A stretch of DNA of 64,000 nt from Thamnaconus septentrionalis. Its lineage: Eukaryota; Chordata; Actinopteri; Tetraodontiformes; Monacanthidae. This document shows positions 23,421 through 37,754 of this stretch, one piece after another. A program made the translations under genes and the position numbers. Each line of letters opens with the position of its first letter. Within the stretch, counting starts at the first letter, position 1. The DNA lies in contig CM020519.1 of NCBI GenBank assembly GCA_009823395.1, positions 16,639,501 through 16,703,500 of the forward strand, given 5' to 3'. The notes under the pieces are model-generated. The model was not told the origin of the DNA. It ran no database searches and saw only the letters and a program-made list of their open reading frames with translations.

Positions 23421-24570
23421 TAGATTTTTGTGTGTGCGCATTAAAACCCAATTAAATACAGTCAGGGACAAAGTCATCCATTTAAATTACACCGTAGGCA
23501 GTCACTCTACAGATGGAGACACAAAAGTACAAACGCACAAAGCACTTTTAAATGAATTCCCTGTGCAAAACATTATTTTTTGACAAAACGGGCAGAGCGC
23601 AGCAAGAAAAAAAAAAAACCCCACACTAATCGGCCCAGGATTCATCTCTTGCCTTCTTTGATGGCATCTTACTAAAAAACAAAACAAAACCAAAAAAAAA
23701 ACAAAAACCCGAAAACTAATTTGCGTTGTTAGTTCAGGTGGGCTCCGACTGCCTAAAATGTCATTTCTTTCTGGGCTCTCTCCGAGTTTGGCAAACGAGG
23801 CGGCGCGGAAATTGCATCTTAACAGTTTAACACGGCGGCGAAGAAAGTAATGCACTTCCCAAGGTGTGAAAGATCTGCTTTAAGTGGCTGACAAAGAAAA
23901 CAAACAGCCGTGCGTGCGCGAGCTCAGATTGTGACTTTATTATTTTGTTATCTGAAGGGTGGGTATGAAAAAAACAAAACAACTTTTAAAACATTCAAAA
24001 GCAAAATTGTGCTCGTTTTTTTGGTTTTTTTTTTTTAGCAATATGCACGAGGCCTGACTACAACTACTTTCCCAACACAATACTGACGTTTATGCATTTA
24101 AACGTACTTGTTAGTGACAGATAATTAGATAGATAAAAATCAAATGAGAGGGAAGCACAGGCCAGCACGAAGAGAAATACTTTAATGAAACAATGTGTCC
24201 ATGTAAACCATGTGACCGCTCTCTATTCTAATCAAATCACACACCTCGCCGCGGACCTGTCTTGCTGTCAGGACATTTATTGATGACTTGGGTCCTTGCA
24301 AAGCCCACGTCCAACAGAGAGCTTTAATCCCGGTGCGCACGCACGGGCGCCGCATGTAGTTTCCATGGTAACGACATCCGCGCTGACATATTGGGGAAAT
24401 GAATGACTTTTCTAATAAAAGGTGAATTACAATTTGACGAACACTGGCTCCGTGTGGCTCCGCCACTCATCACCCCGGCGCGCGCTTCAACGTCCACGGT
24501 AAAGCGGTTTGCCGGAAATAAAGTCTTGCGACACAACAACAGGAAGAGGATTTATCGTCATTGTATGCAA

Positions 24571-24921
24571 CAGTGGCGGGCCGCGCACATCACACCTAGG
24601 CCATCCAGCTCAAGACCAGCTATCTGGCCTTGGCATCACATATTCAAGATTTGACTGGCTACCGCAACTGACTGTGGTCTGTTCACTCACAGCGGACAGG
24701 AGCCTGCAAATTGATTCTGCTGACCTAAGGCAGAATTCACAGAACCTGGCAACACAAGCTAGCTGAAATCAAACCCAGAAGCAACCAAGTGGAAATGATA
24801 CGACGGGAAAAGAACAGACTATGGAGAATAGCTTTATTACTATATTTATGGGACAACTTACTTTTCGAAGTATGTTTAGGCCAGCAGAGAAGGCCTAGCT
24901 GGCCCTGATGGCCCACCACTG
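24571..24921. mobile_element. hAT-like MITE, 351 bp, with perfect 8-bp TSD
   Basis: Left end CAGTGGCGGGCC, right end GGCCCACCACTG (inverted, one mismatch), flanked by the perfect 8-bp duplication GTATGCAA (24563-24570 and 24922-24929). No transposase domain. Non-autonomous hAT insertion in lama2 intron 1. Confidence 0.92.
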
Positions 24922-27377
24922 GTATGCAATAGGAATTGATGGTGGGAGTATCTCCCTGGACTGTACTTTAAAATGCAACATGCATTGTGTTCGCTAGCGA
25001 AAACAGCTGCAGGTATGGAAACGATGCAAATTCACAAACCAGGTACAAAAAGAGGATCGTGGTGTGAATCAAAAAAACCCGCTGCATAAACCAGTCACTA
25101 GAATGTGCTCCAAACCTGTGGGGGCGCTCTTAGCGGAACAGCTCAATGGAGAGACACACAGTTAGACCCAGAAACGGCTGACGAGAAAGTTTCTAGTAGA
25201 AACTGGAGTAAAATATACTCCAATAAAAGTCGCATGACCATGCTAAGCCGTACCTTCCCGCTGCTGTTTGAAACACAGTCAGCCAGCCGTCCTTCCAGTC
25301 CATTGCAGTGACTGCTTTATGCAGCGTTCTTTTCGTTTGCATGTGTTTTCTTGGTTTTCATCTGTTGTGTTTCGCATCGCTCCTCTGTTTGCGGCGCATT
25401 TGATGATTAAGTATATGTTTTTATGTCTTGCAGTGTGTTTTTTCCTCTTTTCGTACCTGGTTTATACTTGTGTTTGTGTTTGTGAATTTGCATCGTTTCC
25501 ATGCCTGCAGCTGTTTTCGCCAACTAAGGCGCATTAGGCAGTGGTATTGTGTTTGGCCCTTGTCGGACATCGTACGATACACTTCGCTCAGACCGAAGTA
25601 GAAATTTGGAGACGATCAGCTAATGCTAACACGCTCAAAGTATCGCAGCAAGCGTGCAAAGGTGGAGCAAACGTGATGGTTTGCAGACCTGGGTAATATG
25701 TTAAGCGCAATGTGTGCCTTTCTTTGCATCTTTGTGCAAAGTGTTCAGGTGTGCAAAAGTGAATTCAATACGTAGCCATCGTGCTCTCAGCTACAGCAGC
25801 ACATTTTTATATCAGGCGATGACGCGTTTGGTTTGAGTGCGACCTACTATCCGAACCTGTTGTTAAAAAGTAGTAGGAGACAAAGAACAAAAAAAAATTG
25901 ACACCACCGGAGACTGTAAATCAGCATAATGTGTGGCAAAATTATCTGCGTGTTGCGGACAAAATGGAATATAAAAGTTGTCAGGAAAGCTTCAAAAATA
26001 CTTCTTTGTATTGAGTTAAATTATGTATTTCATATCATTTCATTTTAATTTAATTTTTTATCCCCTCTTCAGTTTAATTTATTTACTTTATTTTTCTTAA
26101 TAGACTTAAGAATCCCATAAAAACTGTTTGAGTATGAAAACATCAAACCATTTTCCCACAATCTCTGTGATTTTCTTAAGTCTGTGGTTTACAGCAAGTA
26201 CAAAACCACGTTTAATGCACGCGCACCGCGCTGGCAGCGACTCTGGGTCAAAACAAGGGTCAAGAAAACTTGTACTACGCATCCAATTGATGCTACATCC
26301 AACTCTAGCTCAAAATCCTACAAAATGTTTTCATCCAACCCCTCCCAGGTTTCCTGGCTGTTATTGTTATGTCTTGCATAGCTTGATCGGGGTTACGAAA
26401 AGAACATAAAGCTATCCTTGTTTTTGCTGCCAGTAACTCTGGCTTTACATCTGCCGGCCGCTCTCCAGTCGACCTGCGGGGCTTCCAGGGAAAAAGCTGC
26501 AATAAAAACTAAGTCAACATCCTGCTCCTCTCATGGACTTCCTTTCCCCAGGAGTGTGTGTGTGTTTGTGTGTGTTTGTGCATGGACGCACAAGTGTCTG
26601 TGTGGATGTGCGCTCCCATCGGAAGTCATAGAAAGACACAGCCAACCCTGCATTGAATGACTTATTGTACAAAGAAAATAAAGGCAGTATGTTTTTGCAA
26701 AGGGGTGGGGGGGGCAGCGAAAGAACAAGAGCTGATCAGAGGGGTCGGGGTATATCGCCTCATCTCTTTTCCAATTCAATTCAGTTTCACGGAGCGGTCA
26801 CGAGCGAGACAACATCTCTCCCGTCTCTACCTCTATTGCCCGACACCACATATCATGTCAGCTTCTGGAGCAGCACTTTCTTCTTCCACTTCTTCTTTTT
26901 TTTTCCTTTTTAAAGCTGCCGTAAACGTAACGCAATAAAGGAAAAACACAACATGCCGAGGATCGTTTGTGATCAAATTATAATGCGCGACACAATGCGC
27001 CAGCGACCCTAAATAAGATTTATTTGAAGCGCTAACATCTGCGCAATAAATCATGGTAATTTTTTTTATTTGTTTTCGCAATGAAGGAATTCAAGTAATA
27101 CAGCTTTTCCCCCCCCTTTTTATTATACACCAGAGACCCGGTTGCTCCCTTATAAGTGAATTTAGAGACCCAAATGTTGTGCTTTTCCCTCCAGATGGTC
27201 AAACACACTTAGCAGAAAAAAGGAGTATAATGTTTGCATTAGCGTGTGTTTGTATGTGTGTGTTGTATGTGTGTGTGTGTGTCTTGATGCTTGTAAGTGA
27301 CGTCCTCTTCCAGACGGTCGTAAAGTCAGACTAAACAGGAAAACCACAAGGTTATAGACAGTTAATCCTCTGTCTGA

Positions 27378-27405
27378 GACACACACACACACACACACAC
27401 ACACA
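27378..27405. repeat. (CA)n microsatellite
   Basis: Uninterrupted CA array. Confidence 0.95.
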
Positions 27406-28179
27406 TGCGTGCACACAAAAACACAATGTCACTGGATGATTATGTCTGCTGGAGGCTACGGTGACCAGCGAGGCCCAGACTGGGGGGTCTGACAAGCTAC
27501 TTCCAGGAAGGAAGTCAGCTTCTTTTTTTGAAAAACATTTTTTTTTTTTTGCACACTGGAGTGCGATACAGACTCAGAAAGAGGTGGAAAACACTATATT
27601 TGTCTTCAGAAATTGCCTAAATGGCCAACATTATTTTAATAACCTGCGACTACAACTGAAATTGCCTCCGGCAGGCTAAGCTCCTGGAATAAGCCCATGG
27701 AAGAGACATTCAGTGTCTTTTTTATCAAACGGCTTTCAAGTCTCAAAGCGCCGGCGCCAGGATTCTCCCTTCTGCACAGAGAACTGCGCGGCAGCCGCCT
27801 CCGACCAAATTTCACGCCGCCTCTGCATCCCCGGCATAACTGCAGGCCTTGTTTTTGGGCCGTGGTGGTGGTGGGGTAACGTGCTTTCCCAACTAGCTAA
27901 ATGAACTTGTCGGATTTGACAGACTGCGACTGCGGCTCTGCGCCGATGCGGTGGCGCTGTAGCCGTTCATCCTCAGAGTGAGACCAATGTGTGTCTTTGT
28001 AGGGAGCCAACGCGCTGCATTTTCTGCAATTATCACTGAAAACAGACTGTGTGCAGTGGCCACGCGATTTTGCGGCCCTTTCCACACTGGACATTTGTCT
28101 CTTACAACCAAGTACAAAAAAATATGCTTGAAAGAGTTGTAGCCCTGAATCAGGGCTACAGACAATTGGTTTTGATTAA

Positions 28180-28660
28180 GGGTTAAGTGTGTACTATTTG
28201 GAGATCTTGAGAAGAAACAGCGACGTCAAGTGGATGGGTTTTAGATTGCAGCGTTCACTCTCTCACCCTTCCTCTCCTGAGCTTGCCAGTGAACTACAGT
28301 GACATGCATATGTCTAAGGAAGCCTCCAAGTGTGGACAATCCAGCCTGCCTGAGAGCGCGTTTCGTAATTGGAGTGTCTGCTTGCGTCCTCAAATAAACC
28401 AACGAAGAAGAAGGTACCCGAGGAATGTGTGTGGTGGTCCAAGATGGCAGCTAACTGGGAGCGAGACCCTTGAGCCATGTATATTCACACACATTTTTAC
28501 ACACACACACATATATATCAGAACTGTTCTATGAGTAGGAAAACCAAATTACTTTAATTTCACTGCAAGTATCCACTTTTAGTAATGTACTTATGTTAAG
28601 TTGTTAAGGTTTTACCAATATAAAAATTGTAAATCAGGCCAAATATTACACACTGAACCT
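28180..28660 (-). mobile_element. TIR repeat family copy, both termini present
   Basis: The plus-strand left end GGGTTAAGTGTGTACTATTTGG and right end CCAAATATTACACACTGAACCT (about 22 bp) are inverted copies of each other with several mismatches. The interior is the reverse complement of the 17830 copy. Non-coding. Confidence 0.85.
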
Positions 28661-28738
28661 CCCCATCGCTACTCATCCTTACCCTGCAACTCGGTGTCAA
28701 AACACCAGTCGTGCTTTCACTCAGAGTAGAGAGTAAAG

Positions 28739-28836
28739 AGTCGCCAGTTACCCAACAATGTGCTTCTCTGGACTTGGGGAGGAAGCAGGAGGACCTGCTG
28801 GGAACTCACAGACACACTGGGAGAACATGCAAACCA
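28739..28836 (-). mobile_element. degenerate SINE middle fragment
   Basis: GGAGGAAGCAGGAGGACCTG and GGGAGAACATGCAAAC match the central part of the SINE at 15540-15620. Head and tail are lost. Confidence 0.55.
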
Positions 28837-30113
28837 TTTATCAAAATTAGTGTAATGACATCAATGCTTTCAGTTTTAATCTAGATATTGCATTTGAATA
28901 CATTGGTTACTGTGTTTAAACAATAACAGGGTTGCCCTTTAAGTTTGAAGTTGGAAGTTGTTTGTGATGATAATTCCCAGCACAAGAAAAACTGAATGGA
29001 GGACAAACAACCTGCTCTTTATAAAGAGTTCCACTTTAAGAGTTCCAATGTGGAAAAAGCATTGAAAGACATTGGTGGACAAATAGTTTTATTTAAATAA
29101 AATGCCAAAAATTCCTGGGTTTTAACTAATAAATAATGCATAAGAGAAAAAAAACAACTAACAAAAACACTTGAAGGTTGGAAAATTTGTTCAGATTTAG
29201 CCATCTGAAGATACATTCACCTAAAGCAAAAAGCATCTGTATCGTATTTATTTGGAATCAGATCGAAACCAGCTGTTACAGTATTGTGCACCACTATTGC
29301 TGAACACTGAGTTGACATTACTTTTCTAATAGTCATTTTATTGTTATTTTTATTACAAGAGAATTCAAAAGAGGGGGGGTTGAAATGGCAGGTGAAACAT
29401 TGCAGGAATCATTTGTTCTTCCAAGGTGGAAAAAAAAATATTTGTTTGGAATTTTGAATGAGACTGACAAAGTTAAAGTCACGCAGCTGTTGTTGCCATA
29501 GCTACAGCGAAGATTACCACAGTAAAACGCGAGGTATGTAGCTTTGCGAGTGATTTTCCAAGGGCACAGACTCTTTGTACGCCATACAGTGAGTTGTTCT
29601 AAGCTCGTACATCTACATATTGCATTGCCTGTTGAGTGTGAAGCAACTGAAAATAGGATTTTGGAATTTTACCAACTGCATTTCCACAAAAAAAAAAAAA
29701 AAAAAAATCCCACAAGGGGCAACGATTTTAGTGTATTCGTTGAAACACAGCGGGACGCAGTGGAGATCAACAGGTATAGATGAGCATGTTAATTGTTGAT
29801 AGTAAGAAAAATAAATGAAAATAAATTTAAATTTCAGTTTTTTGGCGACGTGAATGGGAAACTAAATTCCTAAATCCATCAGGTGTATCCCCGAGTATTG
29901 AATTTATTCTGAACAAATACTTGACAAAGTAAGCTTTGTCCACCATAATAATAATATTAATTACAATGATAATCTCAACAATAATAAAAAAAAAATATGG
30001 CTGAGGAAGATGACGGGCTACTGTTTATAACCAGTGAAAAGTGGTTTGAGGTGATTTAGATGAACTCAGAGCAGCCAGCGCTAAATCTGTCGTGCAATGA
30101 GCCAACTGCTTCC

Positions 30114-30116
<3 letters not shown>

Positions 30117-30174
<58 letters not shown>

Positions 30175-30251
30175 ACAAATAGCAATTCCATACCTGATGA
30201 GGCAGTGATGAGGACTTTGTTAAATCATCCGCAAGCACCTCAGAGACAGAG

Positions 30252-30288
<37 letters not shown>
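30117..30288. repeat. (TC)n(AC)n and (GT)n microsatellites
   Basis: TC array to 30150, AC to 30177, then a GT array at 30254-30288 complementary to the AC array. Confidence 0.96.
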
Positions 30289-30290
<2 letters not shown>

Positions 30291-31690
30291 AGGGCCGCGT
30301 ATGATTTAAGCAGCAACTCGTCAGCGCCAGCCTTGGTTCTTACTTACAGTCCAGCCCCCGAGCCAAGGCCACTACACAGACACACAAACACAACACACGC
30401 AGCGTCTGGGGGGATATGGAAGATATGTTGGTGCTGGTAATGAAAACATGTCAGTGAGTAGATTTACAGGAGAGAGCAACTTGACCTGTGACCCCCCGGA
30501 GCGATTTATCTCCTAAAGAGGATCTAATCTTCCCACAGCCAGCGCTGTGGCCGCGACTCGCTGGCAACTCAACAACATAAAGAGCGCAACACAGCGGTGA
30601 AAAGAATATAAAACAACGAGATATCTTTGTGAGGAAGAAAAAAAAAAAACAACCCCAAAGAACTCCTCACGGACATCTATCTTCAGCCCGAAAGCTGCAG
30701 CGAGTGCTCGCGCTCCAGGTCTGAAGCCGTTCTGTTGAGATAAAGTCACAGCTCAGTGACAGCTCGGCGTTTTCTAGAGCATCTGTGTGACCTTTAGGTG
30801 TGATGCAACCATCTCAACCAAGGAGAGGAGGAACACTTAGGGTGAAGTGGCTTTTCGTGGTTGTGAGCCAAGCAAGGATTTTCTGCGGAAGTGTGCAAGA
30901 CTTAGGTTTAGAACCCGTATATTATTGGAAAGACAGTAGACACACCAATATAAGTATTTGCAATTTAATTTATGATTAAAATAACAAAAAGACCACTCCA
31001 GCAAGAGTGATTCTGCATACTGTCAAATCATACCCAAATTTCATCAAGGACTTCAGAAATCCAAATGTTTAGCCCTCTGTTTGCAGCCTCACTTAATAAC
31101 ACAACTCCTGGTTTCTGTTAAAAGCGATGCCTTGTTGAACCTTCTGTATGTTAGACAGGGGACTCCGCCCCTCAAATCATCTCAAATCAAGGCAGTCATG
31201 AGGTGGGACCTCAGGGTGTTGACTTTAACCTCGGCAATCATCCGTGTCCTTTTTGTGAAATCACAAGAAGTAGATTTCCAGAACTGCATGTTTGAGTGCA
31301 CCCTTTTAGAAAAGTGGAAGAGAATGAAGTCAAGTGAAATGTGCATTATTACCAGAAATCACTGTGGAAATGAATTTGCATTAGGTGGCTTTTGAAGTCA
31401 ATCAATCAATCATTCAATCAAGCATCAGTAAAAAAAAACTTTTCTTACAAGTTAATGTAGATGTGTGTGATTGAACTGTGCACATCCGTCTATTCTGTGT
31501 GTGTTCCTTAGGTCAGGAAATAACAATCTGGAGGCAGGCCCCCGTGAGCTTCACAAGGGATTGTGGGTAATTGGAAATCCAGATGGACGCGCATGAGCTT
31601 CCAGGAGGAGACGGTTACCACAGAAAATGGAAACCAAACATACGCGCGGCAACGTTAATGGTGCTCATCTCCGCCTGAGCACCGCTGTTG

Positions 31691-31693
<3 letters not shown>

Positions 31694-31722
<29 letters not shown>
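31694..31722. repeat. (GT)n microsatellite
   Basis: Uninterrupted GT array. Confidence 0.93.
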
Positions 31723-31727
<5 letters not shown>

Positions 31728-33173
31728 TTGGTTTTTTGTTCCACTGTTGCTTCATTCCGTCTTCTGATTCTCCTCATCGTACTTCATCTTTCTCCTCCGG
31801 TCAGCTGAGTTGAGGACGAAAGAGGAGGGAACAGCATGTGCTGAAGCTGTGGAGGAGGTCCGGTGGGATCAATCAACAAAGTATGTACGATCGGAACCGG
31901 CCAGATGTTGTGAGTAATATTCACCGTACGCTGATGCGCAACTGATCCCAGTTGTCCGCTCTGGGGAACGACTTCCTCAACAGCAGTGGGGATCTTCAGA
32001 GGGAGTGACGGAGTGACTGGTTGCTGCTAAGTAATCCAGCCAGTGCTGGCTGGTCTGCTGCACACATCGGGACCAGTTGTGACTGTGTTAGGGTCTGTTG
32101 ACAGCAGACACGGCCGCTAATCGAAAGGCCAATCGGGGTAAGGCCGGTAACACCAAACAGATGTTTGGGGAGTGTTCTCCAGCAAGACGTCACCGATCAT
32201 TCACTGACAGAAAACTGTGAATGGGAGAGTTTCATGAGGACAATTTCTACTCATCTCAGAGCAATGGCTTACTGGTCGCTGGAAGAACACAAGATTGTGT
32301 GATCCTGAGATAAAAGGAGTGTAATAAAATGGCAAAAACCAGAGCTGAGTAAACGGACAAGACCTGAGTTTGGTCTTAAACTGAAAAAGCAAAATGAATT
32401 AGTTAATTGAATGAGTATTTCCTTCTGTTCCTTCATTTTACTTTTTCAAATATGAGGAAATTCAATTCAAGAGTGTTTTTGAACATTCCTGTGTATGTTA
32501 TTCTGTCCTTAAAGTCATCAATGACTCTGAACTTCATCTCCCACAATGCATTTCAATTATGTGACCAACAAAAGCACGACTAGTGTTTCCACATCAGTAT
32601 ATATAGATTCAGAAATATGTCTTTGAAGGTTCTCAGTCATGCAGGTCATCTAAATGGAGAAGGTCGAAGTTGAGGCAACTGGACTAGGTTTGCCCACCCC
32701 TGGCATATATGATGCTGGTACCTTGAATCAATAACAATCCAATACAGCAACAGCTGTTTTACAACGTGTTGAGAAGTGAGTCTCCCAGTCAAGAGGGACG
32801 CATCGTAATGCCAACGTTGGCCTCTCGGGGGCCGCGGGGGTTCCTCGCTATCCTCCGTCGTCCTTCACGCATTACAGCACGGATGTGAAACACAAGCCGC
32901 CATTTTCAACTTTATTAAAAGAGTTTAGTTTTTTAGACACTTTCTAATTTTCCCTTCACTGAAACTGCTCGATTCAGGGCGTAGCCTCGCGCTTCCGCTT
33001 CTCTTTTTTACGAGCCAAGTTGCGTTCGGGTCTGCCAGCAATTGGGTCCTCAGCTCCTCGCAGATGCGCCGATTAAAAAAAAAAAAAAATCAAACTGGAA
33101 GCGTCCATCTGTCCGCTCGCACAATTTTGGTGAAAACAGAAAAACAGTATTGATTTGTGCGAGTTCTCTGCCA

Positions 33174-33208
33174 GGAAGAAGAAGAAGAAGAAGAAGAAGA
33201 AGAAGAAG
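33174..33208. repeat. (GAA)n trinucleotide repeat, 11 units
   Basis: GAA array in lama2 intron 1 (TTC in the transcript). Confidence 0.95.
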
Positions 33209-36200
33209 CTCAGTAAAAGGATCGTACGGAGAGCTTCACGTCCTCGGGTTTGGTTTAAAGTTACCAAAGGAGGAGGGGGGGAGGTGGGGGTGCGGCACAA
33301 GCTAATGGCAGGAACGTTATCACACAAAGTCCATGCGCTAAGACCACGAACTAGCATTAGCAATGACTCCTCCGTGGGGCGACGGGAACGGCAGCCGGCT
33401 CTCGGAGCTTTTCCCCACACGCAGCACTAAATGATGACAATTGATTTTGACAGAGTTGAACTCCGGGGTTGCTTACTCATCGTTTTTGACCAGCACTGAT
33501 GGCCCCACATCTACTAGCGACCGCCCCCGCGGGCTACCTTTAACTGCACCCGGCTCATGAAACGCTCAGGATAGATTGAGCGTGGCTGAAAAGTGCGTTC
33601 GACAATACAGGATCCATTAGAGCGCAAGTGTGTGCGAGTCTGCCTCGGTGTGTGTGTGTGTGTGTGTGTGTGTGGATGACGGAGGACAGCGTTGTCAGTG
33701 AGCATGCTTTTTGCCAGTGGAATTTATCTTCTAGTTGTTTTTGGATGAGTTTAAGTGAGCCGTCAGATTTATTTTATTGCTTCCCAAAGCAGTATCTGCA
33801 CAGGTCTGACTGCAAAGGCGGGGGGGATAAAAGGAAATAAGCAACAAAGAAAGTGAAAGTATGGATTTGCGAGCACAGGGCGGCATCGACAGAGACGCTA
33901 ATTCACGCGATGGGGTGTTTGGTTCCACTTGAATTCAGACGGTGTTCTGCTCTTCGTTCCTTTTGCACCTGCCTGTCTCTTTTTTGTGTTTTTTTGTTCG
34001 TCTTTTTTTTTGTACCAGGTTGTGTGAAAAGCCATTGAGAGAGCGAGCGAGCGAGCTGTGTGCATTTGCAGTATGTAGCATTCATTATAGCGCCACTACA
34101 GACAAACTGCTCCCAGGACAGACATTGATTTTCACCCAATGGATCCCACTGTTAGCAAACCTAATAGCTCGGTGGGTAATGGCTAGACGTTATGAACGAG
34201 GCCCCGTGGGCAGGAGAGGAACGGGGGCGAGGAGGAGAGGATGAAGGCGGGGGAAATGAGCGCGGGGAGCGGGGAGGCGACGCGCTGGAACGCAGTGGAA
34301 GTGGATATGGAAATAAGGAGGGGGACAAATGCAAACCACAGGTGAGCGCGGAGGAGAGGAGAACATAAAAAAGGGGAAGTAATTTCAGTTCATGCAAGCG
34401 CAAGGAAATGACGCTTCACAAAATAATTAATTTAGGGAAAGAATAAACTTTTCTTGCAAGTTTTTTGGCAAAATGTGAGTCTGGGCTTTGGGGTTCTGCC
34501 TTCAACAGCCAACGCATAATGTGTGTGTGCGAGTGTGTGTGTATTTACAAGAAATGCCTTTAACACTACACAAGTGTATCGGAAATCTCAAGATTAAACG
34601 AAGTTGCTTTGGCCTTTCAAGAAGCATATTTTAGTTGAGTATAATACATTTCTGTGTTCCTTAAAGCGTGTACGCAGACTCTCGAGGTAAAACAAATTAT
34701 TTTTGAAGTGTTGCATGTTTTTATTCTGCTGACATAATGTTATTTTTTATATGTTGACTGGTTAGAAACGTTAGCTCAACGACTTAAGAGAGCAAATAGG
34801 AGGAACAGACGCACATTTGAGAGGTATTGTGTTCAGAGCCCTGACAGAAGAGCTGAAGAAAACTAAAGGTTTTCTGATGGAAAGGAAAAGAAAGAAAAGA
34901 AGGAAATAAAAACAAGAAAGAAAGAGAAGAAAAGAGCCAGGAAGAACTATAGATTAAACATGGCTTGAGAGCGGAGCTGCTATTTACCATTACTGCTAAT
35001 AGGTTTCAAAAGGAAGCACGTCGTTAGCTAAATGGATGGCTCCTCAATGACACATTACCATGTTAAAGGCTGATTCCGCTCGTTATTGGCGCTCTGATTC
35101 CTCCATGCATCACCAGCCGGGGCTCAGGAGTCGGCCGCCGTCGCGCCGACCTGCTGCCTCAGCAAAAGACGTGCAAAGCACACAACCGCTTCGCGCTCAC
35201 TTGCACGTACGGAAGGGAATACACACCGGCAAAGGAAGACGAGAGGAGCCAAGTCTTCAAATAGGCAATAACCTTCGTGCGCACAAGTCTGATTTGTTTG
35301 TTTGTTGTCATGGCGACTGATGAAACATCAACACCGTAAGGCCACAGGGTTTTTTTCTTGTCTTTTTTGGGGGCGCGGGGAGCTGTGTTGACTCGTTGGC
35401 ACGACTACAATGAGAGCGGATTAAGATTAAATGAGCGAGACAAAAGGCAGAAATTAACAAAAGAGATCCGTATGATGGCGACGGCCGGCAGCGATTGGTT
35501 AACTGTATCCGAACTGCTTTGCGGAGAAGTGGAAAGAGCAATATGAAATAATCTCCTCCAGTGCATCTGGAAAAACAGACTAGGGGTGCAAACCATTGAC
35601 TGTTTCAATACCGGTGATAATTTCCTGTTCACTTTATGCAAACCACAGGTCGAAGAAAATATGTCACCAAATTAGCAGCGCTTAGATCCAAAATTGCATC
35701 AGGTCAGAAACAGACACAAAGAAACTTTGCAAACAATTCAAAAAACCTGGAAACAACATCCAGCACAGCGCCAAGAAAGAGAAAACAAAAACGGTGACAC
35801 ATGAAACTAGGTTTCACAGAAAAAGATAAATAAATGTTTTTCTCTGTCCATAAATAATAAGTGGAGACAATGGGGGTTTTCCTTTAGTTTTGCCATGAAT
35901 GATTAAACAGCTGCTGGATGACACACATTACAGTTGGAACTGATGGCACTCCATGATTACGCGCAATAAAATTCTTGAGCAAAAGCAAAAAGGCAAACAG
36001 GAGCTGTGGGCTGCGGAATTTATTGTTTGACCTCGATCGCATTCCGGAAGTCATACGAAGCCCATAGATCATCCGCGTCACCGCTGTACACCGCAATCAC
36101 ATTTTCTCCCTTTGCTCTGATCGACCTCTTCCACCGACTCGAGTTTTATCTGGGAGTTTTCTGGGCTTTTCCAGGGTGCCTTCTCATGAAACCGTTATCT

Positions 36201-37282
36201 TGAGTGACGCTGATCATCCCGCCACAAACACAGTAGATCGTCCTCCTATCTTTAATTTGGGCGACATGACGACGAACTTGATGTTGCAAATTTATTGAGG
36301 CAAGCTAGATATTTAAAGGCCTGAAAAGTGGAAAGCACCATTCTGGCTATCAAATGATTCACTTGGAGGAGGTCTATAACTGGCCATAAGTTGGGTAACG
36401 GTATAGGAAGTGGAATCTTGCAGAAAGAATTCAACTATTTCTATTTCACAAATGACACTAAAAAATATGACTGCATTTGTGCTTTTATACAATCTGTTAT
36501 GACTTTGTTTAACCGCGGCCCCTGATTGCAGTGAAAGATCAGCAGTCTTGCACCAAAGTTGATGGACCAAATGTGAGAGTTTGGACAGCTGACATCAAAA
36601 GTGTTCAAAATTGTGTTAGTTTAGCTTTTCTTCTACTTTTGAAATAAATCTACATTGCATTAAGTCATCACGGTCCGTAGTACTACAACTACTGAAGAAG
36701 AAGAAAAAACATGTCTCCAGAAAACGTGCATAAAATAGAGCTTTGTGAAAATTTGCTTTTAAACTAACTGGAGAATTGTGTCACACGCTACAGAGCAAAG
36801 CAAGACCCCTGTTATGACCAAACTGACCAAAAGTTTTAGGTTTTTGTAGAGCAGCCCGAGGCGTCAAAGAACAAAAGTTCTGACTGGCCACCCGCCTCCC
36901 ACTTGCGGTCAACACAAGCCTCGGACTTGGCTAAATGCCTGGGTCAGCAAGCCAAGCTGGGCAACTAAGGTCATCACGACAAAATACATATTAAAGAAGA
37001 GGAATCTGAATCTAAAAAATGTTATGTGGTAAAAAGTGTCTATCAAACACTGTGTCCCAACGGGGAATTTTTTTTTTCTGAATTTGTTGAGTCCATAAAT
37101 CAAATGGTGGAGTTCAAATGATTTGTGAAGCAAGAATTTAGAGCAGTTAATGGATCCAATTGTGGAATCATTTTCTAACAAGTGAGGGGGAGGTTAAAGG
37201 TCGATTTAACCAGCTAGCTTAGGTATCATTCCAATTGACTTGCTATGAACGTGAAAAATATATTTCAGTCAGGGCTACTTAA

Positions 37283-37583
37283 AAGTCCAGTGTGTAATAT
37301 TAAATTGGCTTAATTGATGATTTTTATATTGATAAAGGCTTAATTTACAGCCCATAAATATATTGATAAAAGTGTATAATTACAGTACAATAAAAGTAAT
37401 TTGGTTTTCCTACCCTACCAACGAAGAAGGAGTTGGACAAGGCATCCAGGTTTGGGTGCGCAGGCCACCATAGCTGACTGGCAAGCGCAGGAGGGGGAGT
37501 TAGGGTGAAAGACGCTGCAATCTAAAATGTAGCCACTTGTCATCACTGTTTCTTCTTCAAAATCTCCAAATATTGCACACTTA
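37283..37583 (+). mobile_element. TIR repeat family copy, internally shortened
   Basis: Left end AAGTCCAGTGTGTAATATT, right end CCAAATATTGCACACTTA (inverted). About 170 bp of the middle found in the 17830 copy is missing after GGTTTTCCTACCCT. Confidence 0.82.
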
Positions 37584-37754
37584 ATCTCTAAGTCAATAAA
37601 AAGTCTGGCGCTGTGGCTCTACTCCGGGACCTCCCTGCGTATAAGTATAAACCCGGTCAGAGCGCTCCTTCCCGGCCCTTCCAAACAGCCAAAAAAAACC
37701 TGAGGCAGGGAGATCTGCAGCATACAGAAGCAAATGTCAAGAAGAACAACTCAG

